Origin: an uncultured Prochlorococcus sp.
GTDB lineage: Bacteria; Cyanobacteriota; Cyanobacteriia; PCC-6307; Cyanobiaceae
Assembly: GCA_902589115.1 (NCBI GenBank)
Contig: CACIRS010000003.1
Coordinates: 1-64,000, forward strand
Direction: 5' to 3'
Length of the DNA: 64,000 bases
The translations under genes were made by a program, and so were the position numbers. The stretch's first letter is position 1, and every line of letters begins with the position of its first letter. Positions 1 through 8,099 of the stretch are shown here, one piece after another. The notes under the pieces are model-generated. The model was not told where the DNA came from. It ran no database searches and saw only the letters and a program-made list of their open reading frames with translations.

Positions 1-969
1 TTAAAACAATCAGAACTTGTTGGATTATTGGGTCCATCGGGTTGTGGCAAAACTACATTGCTTAGACTAATAGCTGGTTTTGAAACTCCTTCAAATGGAA
101 AAATCTCAATAAATGGAAAGTTAATAGCAGATTCAAATTATTCACTACCACCAGAAAGACGAGGTGTCGGAATGGTTTTTCAAGATTATGCCTTATTCCC
201 TCATTTAAATGCATGGAAGAATGTTTGTTTTGGTTTGAATAATGAAAAAGAAAAAACTCGAGCGATGTGGCTACTTGAGTTATTGGGATTAGTTGATCTT
301 CGCTTTAGATACCCACACGAACTTTCCGGAGGACAAAAACAACGATTGGCTTTAGCAAGATCATTAGCTCCTAAACCTTCTTTAGTAGTTTTAGATGAAC
401 CTTTTTGTAGTTTAGATGTTGAGGTTAGAAATAAATTGCGAAGTGAATTATCTTTTGTCTTAAAGTCTTGCTCAGCAAGTGGTCTTTTGGTAACACATGA
501 CCCACAGGAGGCTCTGGCAATTTGTGACAGGGTAGCTGTAATGAAGGATGGCTTATTAGATCAGTGTGATCAACCAATTAATATAGTAGAAAGTCCAGCT
601 ACACCTTTTGTTGCAAGGTTTGTCCTTCAAAGGAATACACTACGTATTACAGAAGATTGTAAGTCCTATATCACGCCGTTAGGTACCTTGAATAAATCTT
701 CAGATACCAATCAAGTCAAATCAACAGAGCTAATGTTTGACGAAAATGCTATAGAATTAAAAGTAGATGAACTTGGAAATGCTTTAGTTCAAAGTAGAGA
801 ATTTTATGGTACATATTGGTTAATAAAGGTTCTCCTGCAAGGACAAATTTTTAAAGTATCTTACCCATTAATTAATCCTCCAAGCCCAGGAGATAAATGT
901 TCAATTCATTTTAGAAAGGGCCAAATAGGTATAATTTTCCCAGGCTCAAAAAGAATTATCTTTGGCTAA
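1..969 (+). CDS. ABC transporter ATP-binding protein, Fe(III)/polyamine-type (FutC-like), 5'-truncated by window edge
   Basis: Walker A GPSGCGKTT, signature LSGGQKQR, Walker B LVVLDEP, C-terminal TOBE-like region. The frame is open from base 1, so the listed start at 28 (TTG) is probably internal. Confidence 0.85.
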   Translation, partial: LKQSELVGLLGPSGCGKTTLLRLIAGFETPSNGKISINGKLIADSNYSLPPERRGVGMVFQDYALFPHLNAWKNVCFGLNNEKEKTRAMWLLELLGLVDLRFRYPHELSGGQKQRLALARSLAPKPSLVVLDEPFCSLDVEVRNKLRSELSFVLKSCSASGLLVTHDPQEALAICDRVAVMKDGLLDQCDQPINIVESPATPFVARFVLQRNTLRITEDCKSYITPLGTLNKSSDTNQVKSTELMFDENAIELKVDELGNALVQSREFYGTYWLIKVLLQGQIFKVSYPLINPPSPGDKCSIHFRKGQIGIIFPGSKRIIFG

Positions 970-992
970 TCAGTTTATATTCAGTAAAACAA

Positions 993-1121
993 TCAACCAT
1001 TCTTGCATCTACATTTTCCACCTTTCCATTTAGAGCATTTTGATTTCTTACAACTTTTTCTCTTAGTTATAATTACCTCTCTTCTAGCTCTCATTGTATT
1101 AAACCCTATTAGTGTCTCCAT
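993..1121 (-). CDS. Candidate 42-aa Lys/Cys-rich small protein (METLIGFNTMRARREVIITKRKSCKKSKCSKWKGGKCRCKNG)
   Basis: Hand translation of the reverse strand: ATG at 1121, TGA at 995-993. Four Cys clustered in the C-terminal 20 residues. Fur-like dyad 22 bp upstream. Not in the ORF track (below 60 aa). Confidence 0.5.
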   Translation of the reverse strand: METLIGFNTMRARREVIITKRKSCKKSKCSKWKGGKCRCKNG

Positions 1122-1142
1122 AATTAATTAGATAAAAGCAAC

Positions 1143-1157
1143 TGATATTCATTCTCA
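1143..1157. promoter_or_regulatory. Candidate Fur box (TGATATTCATTCTCA)
   Basis: 12/14 match to the 7-1-7 consensus TGATAATnATTATCA, placed between the divergent 42-aa ORF and a ferritin gene. Confidence 0.5.
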
Positions 1158-1277
1158 TTTTATCTGACTACCTTCTTTTACATTGGTTCGCCATCATTTT
1201 TTAACTTGGATGTATCATTTATTACAGCTGCAGCCAAAATTGCGGCTTCACCTCTTGATTGAAGTCCTTTCAAATTC

Positions 1278-1856
1278 ATGACTACTCAAATTTCAAATGA
1301 AACATATGGAGTGATTACAGGACCTTCTGGTCGTGCAATGGCTCAAGCCATGGAGTCTTCTCTTTCTTTGGCCTTTCAAGATCACCTAACAATGGAGCGT
1401 TTCGCTAGTGCCAGTTATTTTGCTAATTCAATATGGTTTGCAGAAAGAGAATTAAGAGGCTTCTCAGAGTTTTATCGTCAAGAATCAATTAATGAGCAAT
1501 CACATGCTTCGCAATTCGCTGATTATTTAATTACCCGAGGACAAAATATTTCTCTTCAAGAGATTAAATCCCCTAAGCAAAATTGGGTGAGCATTGAAGA
1601 ACTAATTGCTCATTCCTTTCAAATGGAAAGAGATGTTACTACCTCATTACATCAATTATATGCGCTAGCTGAAAGATCTTCTGATATTCGAACTACTGTT
1701 TTTCTTGACCCAACAATTGAATCTCAACTTGCTTCTGAAGATGAATTTGCCTATTTATTAGGCAGAGTTAAATTTGCTAATAATAGTAGATCATCTTTAT
1801 TAATTATTGATGGCGAATTGAGTGATGGAAAAATCACACCTAGAAAGACAAACTAG
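1278..1856 (+). CDS. Ferritin-like protein (divergent paralog)
   Basis: Co-linear by eye with the 173-aa ferritin at 4483-5004; keeps the E...NEQSHA...QMERD helix motifs and the C-terminal LLIIDGELSDG-like segment. Confidence 0.8.
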   Translation: MTTQISNETYGVITGPSGRAMAQAMESSLSLAFQDHLTMERFASASYFANSIWFAERELRGFSEFYRQESINEQSHASQFADYLITRGQNISLQEIKSPKQNWVSIEELIAHSFQMERDVTTSLHQLYALAERSSDIRTTVFLDPTIESQLASEDEFAYLLGRVKFANNSRSSLLIIDGELSDGKITPRKTN

Positions 1857-1880
1857 GATACTAATTAGAGAAACCTAATT

Positions 1881-2144
1881 TTATCTACTACATAACTCAA
1901 TTAAAAATAAAATAGATGTTTTTTCAGTACAGATGTTATGGATAGTTGTTGCTATTTTAGAAATTTCTGACTTACGCTTTTTTAGTTGTACTAATTCATT
2001 ATTTAATCTTTCAATGAGATAAGGATTTCCGCAATTTCTCACAGTTAATCTTATTTGGTTAATTCTATTCCTGGTTGACTCTGCTTCTTTACACAAGCTT
2101 CCAATAAGAGTAATTGATTGGTTACATCCTTGAATATTTTTCAT
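1881..2144 (-). CDS. Hypothetical 87-aa protein, possibly co-transcribed with the upstream Crp-family gene
   Basis: Intact ORF 28 nt downstream of the regulator on the same strand. Confidence 0.5.
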   Translation of the reverse strand: MKNIQGCNQSITLIGSLCKEAESTRNRINQIRLTVRNCGNPYLIERLNNELVQLKKRKSEISKIATTIHNICTEKTSILFLIELCSR

Positions 2145-2172
2145 GTTTTTTAGTATCTAATCTGAATGTTGC

Positions 2173-2766
2173 TTAGGCAGCTAGAGGAGAAGACTCTATT
2201 AATGTTGGAGCTAATCTTAGAATTGGCTCGCCTGCAGGTACATGTAATAAATCAGCCGAACGTAATCTTGATATCAACCTTGTTGAGGTAACTCTAGTAG
2301 AACCTATTAGCTCTCCAATTCTTTCATGAGTCAATCTGAATGGTAAATGACACCAATCACCACATCTTCTTCCAAGCCTGTTAACAAGTAATGCAAATAA
2401 GGCTTGTAATCTTTGCTCCGCACTGCCGAGATGTCGGATCCTTAAAAGTTGCAGTGTCCATTCATTAACAGCATCAAAACCGCCAGGATCTGATATTTCT
2501 GCGTCACTTCTAAAACAAAGCGGTGTTAAAGCTTCTACACAAACTCCTTCGCTACATAGTCTATCTGTCCTCAATTGATCTCCAGCTTGTAGAAAAGCCA
2601 ATGTCATTCCCTCAGTTTCTTCACATGGGCAATAAACCCTTGCAATACCTTCAAGAACTTCTAGACATGCTGTTCCTGATCGAGCTGAAGGATCTATAAG
2701 GACTGATTGACCAGTGGGCATTCTTATTGCCGCTATTGGATCATCAGGTAAAAAGCGAAAGCTCAT
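2173..2766 (-). CDS. Crp/Fnr-family transcriptional regulator
   Basis: C-terminal HTH: LPFRLTHERIGELIGSTRVTSTRLISRLR; N-terminal cupin-like sensor region. Confidence 0.85.
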   Translation of the reverse strand: MSFRFLPDDPIAAIRMPTGQSVLIDPSARSGTACLEVLEGIARVYCPCEETEGMTLAFLQAGDQLRTDRLCSEGVCVEALTPLCFRSDAEISDPGGFDAVNEWTLQLLRIRHLGSAEQRLQALFALLVNRLGRRCGDWCHLPFRLTHERIGELIGSTRVTSTRLISRLRSADLLHVPAGEPILRLAPTLIESSPLAA

Positions 2767-3089
2767 AATTAATTAAGAGAGCTTGTTGAGAAGTTCTCTC
2801 AACATATAACGGAAGAGGACTCTTTTGCAAGCGATTCTCAATAGCAAGAGGATTGTTGAGATTTTTTTGCTTTATGAACAGATATAGGTATAAATTGCTA
2901 CACAGGTAAGTGGTTTATTGGCCAAAATAAAGAAATGTTTGGTTTTGGTGACCTTGACTTTTTCCGCCTTAACGGTAAAAAAGTTCCTAAAACCTTTTAT
3001 TAGATTTACTTTGGCAATTTTTAAACAGATTCAAATGTGATTTATTGCCAGCACTTTATAAATAAATGACTCTTACCAATTTTAAAATC

Positions 3090-3127
3090 AAAAAAAAAAG
3101 CCTTGCTTCAGGCAAGGCTTTTATTTA
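3090..3127 (-). terminator. Rho-independent terminator of pcb
   Basis: Minus strand AAGCCTTGC-CTGAA-GCAAGGCTT followed by a T run. Confidence 0.85.
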
Positions 3128-3166
3128 TTAGGGTTTGACGAAGTTCAGGAGTAAATAGTTAGAGTT

Positions 3167-4228
3167 TTACTTTCCTGCAGTGATTTTTGCACTCTCCATA
3201 TTTTCAAACGCTTTCCCTACACGTTTGAAATCGAAGCCCATAGCTCTTAATGCATGCCATAAGTGACCTTGGACAAAGAAGAAGCCAAGGTAAAAATGAA
3301 CATTGGACAACCAAGCCCTTGCAGTATGAGCATCACCAACTAGTGAGCTGTCTGTATCAATGAAATAAGGTGCAAAATCAAATTGGAGCTTCAATACATC
3401 TCCATATAGCTCAGTTGGATAAATAGTTGTGTTTGTTGAGCACCAGAATGCTGCAACAAAAGCCATATATCCAATTCCGGCTAGAGAGTATGAAAGTACA
3501 GCTTCTGCTGAAAGAAGTCCTTTCCCTTTGAATTCTGTGTACTCACCAAATTGCTTAGTTGCAATATGGAATACACCACCAATGATTGTGAAGAATGCTA
3601 GGAAAGCATGTCCTCCCATTACGTCTTCCAAACTATTAATAGAAAGGAAATCAGCTTGATGGTTCCAGATCATTCCGAAATCAAGGTTGTACTGAACCGT
3701 ACGAGTAACACCTTGAGCGGAATCCCAGATTCCATGAATTCTGGCCCATTCTACAAATTGAATGTTTCCTAGGCCTAGGAAAATCAAGTGGTGACCAAGG
3801 ATAAAAGTCAGTCTATTTGGATCATCCCATTCGAAGTCAAACTTTTTAGGTCTGCTTCCTTCTGGATATGCCCCAAGATCTCCTTCATATTTCATTGAGT
3901 GGAGAAGACCACCAGCACCCAAAACGCCGGAAAAAATTAGATGAAGTACAGCGATTACTGTGCAGCCATAAGGTTCAGTAATCACTCCATTTTCTATTCC
4001 TCCAATGCCGAGTCCAGCTAGGTGAGGCAAGCAAATCAGGCTCTGATTCCCCATAGGAAGAGAGGGGTCATAACGAGCTAGTTCAAAAAGGGTGAAAGCT
4101 CCTGCCCAGAACATCATCAGGCCTGCATGTGCTGCATGGGCTGCGATGAATTTGCCTGAGCGGTTTGTCACCCCAGAATTACCCGCGTACCAGTCATAAG
4201 TAACGTTAGGGTTCCCGTAGGTCTGCAC
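3167..4228 (-). CDS. pcb: Divinyl chlorophyll a/b light-harvesting antenna protein Pcb (CP43/IsiA family), GTG start
   Basis: MQTYGNPNVTYDWYAGNSGVTNRSGKFIAAHAAHAGL N-terminus and repeated His-containing TM helices typical of Pcb/IsiA. Confidence 0.95.
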   Translation of the reverse strand: MQTYGNPNVTYDWYAGNSGVTNRSGKFIAAHAAHAGLMMFWAGAFTLFELARYDPSLPMGNQSLICLPHLAGLGIGGIENGVITEPYGCTVIAVLHLIFSGVLGAGGLLHSMKYEGDLGAYPEGSRPKKFDFEWDDPNRLTFILGHHLIFLGLGNIQFVEWARIHGIWDSAQGVTRTVQYNLDFGMIWNHQADFLSINSLEDVMGGHAFLAFFTIIGGVFHIATKQFGEYTEFKGKGLLSAEAVLSYSLAGIGYMAFVAAFWCSTNTTIYPTELYGDVLKLQFDFAPYFIDTDSSLVGDAHTARAWLSNVHFYLGFFFVQGHLWHALRAMGFDFKRVGKAFENMESAKITAGK

Positions 4229-4297
4229 AAGAAAAAAGCAAACTGCCCCATAAAGTTATTTTCTTAGACTTAACTCTTGCTCTACTCTTCACATGGC

Positions 4298-4342
4298 TTA
4301 TTACAGATGTTCTATATGGTCAGTCAACTAATATCATTAGTT
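4298..4342 (-). promoter_or_regulatory. Candidate pcb promoter with operator-like dyad
   Basis: Perfect 7-3-7 inverted repeat AACTAAT-ATC-ATTAGTT (4326-4342) overlapping a minus-strand TTGACT (4327-4322), then 18 nt, then TAATAA (4303-4298). Confidence 0.4.
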
Positions 4343-4482
4343 ACTATGTATGGTATTAGAAATTAATGCGAAAGCATTTATGTTTAATATTCAACTCTTA
4401 AGAATTTAATTCTCCAGTAGAAAAAATCTAGATATCTATTTAAGTTCTAATAGATATTTTTGAATTTATAGCAATAATTCCT

Positions 4483-5004
4483 TTATCCAAGCGATCCTGG
4501 ACCTCCTTTAACTGTTGTAAGAGCTGTTCCATCCAGGAACTGCTGATCCAAAAGGAGTAATGCAGCACTGTTGTCGCTTGCAAGGCGGAGCCTTTTCCTA
4601 ACAAATCTTGCTTCTGCTTCTTCTTGAAGTTGTTCAGCAACAAACCAATCCAACATGGCAGTAGCGCTCCTTTCGCCCGCTTGTTCGGCAATCGAATAAA
4701 TCCTATTTATAGATGCTGTAACAGCCTGCTCCATTTCGTATACTTGATCAAAAAGCGTTTGGGTTGTTGTCCAGGATCTTTGGGGTGCTTCAACACTTGG
4801 AAGCTCAACTTGTTCATCGCAATCAACTAAATAAGCAATAAGACGATCAGCATGCCCTCTTTCTTCTTGACTTTTCGACTGCATATATTTTGAAAATCCA
4901 GCTAAATCTTTTTCTCTCAACCATATCGACATAGCAAGATATGTATGACTTGCTTGGAATTCACAAGAAAGGTGGTTGTTGATGGCTTTGGCTAGAGACT
5001 GCAT
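4483..5004 (-). CDS. Ferritin
   Basis: CEFQASHTYLAMSIW, QEERGHADRLI, YEMEQAVT, AEQLQEEAEA ferritin helix/ferroxidase motifs. Confidence 0.93.
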   Translation of the reverse strand: MQSLAKAINNHLSCEFQASHTYLAMSIWLREKDLAGFSKYMQSKSQEERGHADRLIAYLVDCDEQVELPSVEAPQRSWTTTQTLFDQVYEMEQAVTASINRIYSIAEQAGERSATAMLDWFVAEQLQEEAEARFVRKRLRLASDNSAALLLLDQQFLDGTALTTVKGGPGSLG

Positions 5005-5177
5005 GAGTAGAGGTCTTTTTTGCCTTCTCTTAGTATTTTAATGGTCAATTTATTAAATAAACAATATTGTCAATTATTCATATCGATTTATAGTTTCTTT
5101 GCGATACCAGCTTCATATTTAAATTTGACAGCACAATTTTAAATCTTCCCTTTGCATCTAAATCAAAAAATGATAAA

Positions 5178-5196
5178 ATAATAATTGTATTATTAT
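5178..5196. promoter_or_regulatory. AT-rich perfect dyad ATAATAAT-TGT-ATTATTAT
   Basis: 8-3-8 inverted repeat 20 bp upstream of the 5216 CDS. Confidence 0.35.
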
Positions 5197-5215
5197 GTAA
5201 GGAAAAGGATAGAAA

Positions 5216-5956
5216 TTGGAAATGAATGTTGACAAATATATTAGTTCAGTACTTTTAAATGAAGTGGGATCTACTTCTTCAATAAAATCTGGAAGGAAAA
5301 GATTGATAGTGGTATTAGGACTTTTGGGTGATTTTGATAGTATAGAATATGCTCAAAATTTATATAAGGCAAGACATCTTTTACATAAGAGTAATATTCT
5401 CCTTTCTATAATAGCAATAGCAAAATCCAGCGCTGGCAAAAGATTCTGTAATTACACAGGTATAGAAAGAGCATGTTTATTCCTAAAGCAGGATAATTCT
5501 ATTCACGATAAGATTGGCCTTTCCAAAGGACTAGAAACAGGATTTGGCAACATTATAAATATGATATTAATGTGTGCTGGAATCGGATCAGAAGGAACTC
5601 TAAAGGAAGTTATTAGAGGGTATTTAGGAGATAGAAGCTCCGAACAAATATTTTTAGATGGTGATAATATCAATTTAATTGGTCAATTAAATTTTAGAGG
5701 ATCACTTTTTAATAACATTGGTGGTAGTGGGTTTCAAAGACCTTTTGAATTGGCAACATTGCGACTAAAAAATATGATAGAGATATTATCCAATACCGAT
5801 GAATATATTTACAAGACTGATTTCTTAACTCAAAGAGGAGGAACATTTTTGCTTGATGAATATAATAAAATTATCTACAGTTATAATCCTTCAAGTCTTT
5901 TGGGATATAGCAGAAACATGTCTGACCCTTTAGCATATCTGAATTCATACTTATAA
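5216..5956 (+). CDS. AhpC/TSA (peroxiredoxin-like) family protein
   Basis: VVLGLLGDFDSIEYAQNL...ARHLLHKSNILLSIIAIA pattern recalled from cyanobacterial AhpC/TSA-annotated proteins. Confidence 0.55.
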   Translation: MEMNVDKYISSVLLNEVGSTSSIKSGRKRLIVVLGLLGDFDSIEYAQNLYKARHLLHKSNILLSIIAIAKSSAGKRFCNYTGIERACLFLKQDNSIHDKIGLSKGLETGFGNIINMILMCAGIGSEGTLKEVIRGYLGDRSSEQIFLDGDNINLIGQLNFRGSLFNNIGGSGFQRPFELATLRLKNMIEILSNTDEYIYKTDFLTQRGGTFLLDEYNKIIYSYNPSSLLGYSRNMSDPLAYLNSYL

Positions 5957-5965
5957 ACATTCCTT

Positions 5966-6175
5966 ATGAATTCAAATAGGTGCCATATCTGTGGGAATAA
6001 ATCATTTAGAGCAGATAGAGCGCTTGCTGGAAGACTTATTTGCACTAATTGTGGGAAACCTATTAATAAAAATCTCAGATTTTCCTCTAGTAGTTCCTCT
6101 GCTAGTTGGTTGTTTTCTCGAAGATTAATTTATATCATACTATTTTTTCTTATTATTTTTATAATTATAAATTGA
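5966..6175 (+). CDS. Small zinc-ribbon, single-TM protein
   Basis: CHICGNKSFRADRALAGRLICTNCGKP (two CxxC) followed by a hydrophobic C-terminus. Confidence 0.7.
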   Translation: MNSNRCHICGNKSFRADRALAGRLICTNCGKPINKNLRFSSSSSSASWLFSRRLIYIILFFLIIFIIIN

Positions 6176-6191
6176 TGACTATCTATTATAA

Positions 6192-6983
6192 CTAGAGTTT
6201 AGGAATAATTTGCCATGATTCATTTTTATGTATTACTTCTAAAGTAGTGTCATATAGTCTACTGATATTTTTACTAGTTAATATACTAATTGGGTCTCCG
6301 TCTGCAAATATCTTCCTATCTTTCATTAATATAACTCTTTTGGTGTTTTTAGATATTGTTTCTATTAGATGGGAAACAAGAATGATTGTATAGCCTTTAT
6401 TGCTTAAATCGCTTATTAATTTGAGTATTCGATACTTTGAACCTATATCTAATCTATTTGTAATTTCATCAAAGACTAATATCTTAGGATTTCTTATAAG
6501 TGCTCTGGCGATTATAACTCTTCGTTTTTCGCCATCTGATAGACCTCCATATATTTTGTTTGGTAAGTGTTCTATTTTTAAATAATTTAGAAGATTTAAA
6601 ACCTCTTCTTTATGTAAAAATTCATCTAATCCAGATTTATTAAAACACCCATAAAATCCAGAATTAACAATATCTATAACCAGTGAATTACTATTAATTC
6701 TTTTTTCGATTTCTGAATATACGAATCCAACTTTTGAACGTAATTCCCAAATATTTATTTTTTCATTATTAAAAATCTTAAAAGTCGATTCTTTTTTTAC
6801 TAGAGGATAGATTTCTCTCGCAATTAGTTTTATTAGTGTTGATTTCCCTGCTCCATTCGGCCCAAGTATTACTGTATTCTCATGATTTAATTTTAATGAT
6901 AGTCCTGAAAATATTTTATTCTTTCCTATAAAGGTATCTATATTCTTAATGTCTAACCATGGAAGTTGGTTTATGTCAGACAT
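6192..6983 (-). CDS. Orphan ABC transporter ATP-binding protein
   Basis: Walker A GPNGAGKS, signature LSDGEKRR, Walker B ILVFDEITN; no adjacent permease. Confidence 0.85.
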   Translation of the reverse strand: MSDINQLPWLDIKNIDTFIGKNKIFSGLSLKLNHENTVILGPNGAGKSTLIKLIAREIYPLVKKESTFKIFNNEKINIWELRSKVGFVYSEIEKRINSNSLVIDIVNSGFYGCFNKSGLDEFLHKEEVLNLLNYLKIEHLPNKIYGGLSDGEKRRVIIARALIRNPKILVFDEITNRLDIGSKYRILKLISDLSNKGYTIILVSHLIETISKNTKRVILMKDRKIFADGDPISILTSKNISRLYDTTLEVIHKNESWQIIPKL

Positions 6984-7130
6984 ACGAATTTTAAGTTATT
7001 CTATTCTTATTCTATGCGATAGCATATTTAATTATTATGTGAAATGACCAACTATCTTTAACAATAATAAAAAGTCAATGCTTATATACTTCCTAAACAG
7101 TGACTTTTTATTTGTTTTTATTTATGATTT

Positions 7131-7649
7131 TTATATTGACATTTCAGATTTCAGTTGACCCACCCATTTAGTCAGCCTCTCGTCAGTCATATCTGATTCA
7201 CTATCCTCGTCCAATGGGAGTCCGCAAAACTTATCGCCAACAGTGCTTTTAGATTCATCGAAGGTGTAGCCTGATTTGTCTACATACCCCACCATCGTTG
7301 CCCCGGCCTTTTTAAAATAGGAATGGAGCTCTTCCATTGCATCGCAGAAGTTTTCTGTGTACGTCGATGAGTCCCCAAGACCATAAATTGCAACTTTTTT
7401 GCCACTAAGGCTTAAACCTGCTATTTCATCTAGCAGAGAATCCCATGCAGTTCCTGATCTTTCGGAATCAGCGCCTGTATTCCATGTTGGAATTCCACAA
7501 ATGATTCCATCAAATGACTCAAGCTCACTAACATCGTCTACATCTGCTAAATCCTTGGGAGATTCAACACCGCTAAGCATGCCATGCAGCCTCTCAGCGA
7601 TATCTTCGGTTTTACCTGTTGTTGTGGCGAAGTAGATTCCTACTGACAT
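7131..7649 (-). CDS. isiB: Flavodoxin
   Basis: MSVGIYFATTTGKTEDIAE FMN-phosphate loop, GIPTWNTGA, YGLGDSSTYTENFCDAM. Confidence 0.95.
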   Translation of the reverse strand: MSVGIYFATTTGKTEDIAERLHGMLSGVESPKDLADVDDVSELESFDGIICGIPTWNTGADSERSGTAWDSLLDEIAGLSLSGKKVAIYGLGDSSTYTENFCDAMEELHSYFKKAGATMVGYVDKSGYTFDESKSTVGDKFCGLPLDEDSESDMTDERLTKWVGQLKSEMSI

Positions 7650-7785
7650 TGTGCTTCTGATTAATTAGCTATTTATAGCAATACCTTACTAGTACGAATC
7701 ATAAATTTGTTAAAGGTCATCACTCACTCTTGCATGTAACTATTTATACCAAGCTCTTCGATCTATTGGTGTCATTAGTCTTTTC

Positions 7786-7806
7786 GATATTTCAATTATC
7801 TTTATC
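7786..7806 (-). promoter_or_regulatory. Candidate Fur site upstream of flavodoxin (minus strand GATAAAGATAATTGAAATATC)
   Basis: 13/19 match to GATAATGATAATCATTATC by hand alignment, about 140 nt upstream of isiB. Confidence 0.3.
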
Positions 7807-7899
7807 TGAAGATATTATTACTGGTCGTATATTATTTATGGATCTTAAACAAGCATATGTCAATTCTCAATTAAATAAAGATTCTTGTTAGTTACTAAG

Positions 7900-8007
7900 T
7901 TAGCCAAATTTTGCCACATAAAAACCATATAACTGCCAACTTGACCATAGAAATATTGCCAAAAAGGCCCAATTCATCCAGGCTGGTCTTTGATTATTAG
8001 AGTCCAT
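7900..8007 (-). CDS. Candidate 35-aa membrane peptide (MDSNNQRPAWMNWAFLAIFLWSSWQLYGFYVAKFG)
   Basis: Hand translation; polar N-terminus plus one Trp-rich hydrophobic span; lies between the Rieske and flavodoxin genes on the same strand. Confidence 0.5.
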   Translation of the reverse strand: MDSNNQRPAWMNWAFLAIFLWSSWQLYGFYVAKFG

Positions 8008-8099
8008 CTTAAATAGTTATTGTTTTATTATTTTAGTATAAATTCGTTTTTTTAACATTTTACAGGTACATTGTGATTTGAAGTTAAACAGATTTCAGA

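Noticed and set aside
3429-3659. Plus-strand ORF inside pcb
   Set aside because: Antisense shadow of a strongly recognised Pcb gene; no family features.
4440-4830. ORFs 4440..4691(-) and 4624..4830(+)
   Set aside because: Alternative frames over the ferritin gene at 4483-5004.
7068-7110. 10-bp inverted repeat TAAAAAGTCA...TGACTTTTTA after flavodoxin as a riboswitch
   Set aside because: Position downstream of isiB fits a weak terminator better than a regulatory RNA.
7399-7635. Plus-strand ORF opposite flavodoxin
   Set aside because: Antisense shadow of isiB.
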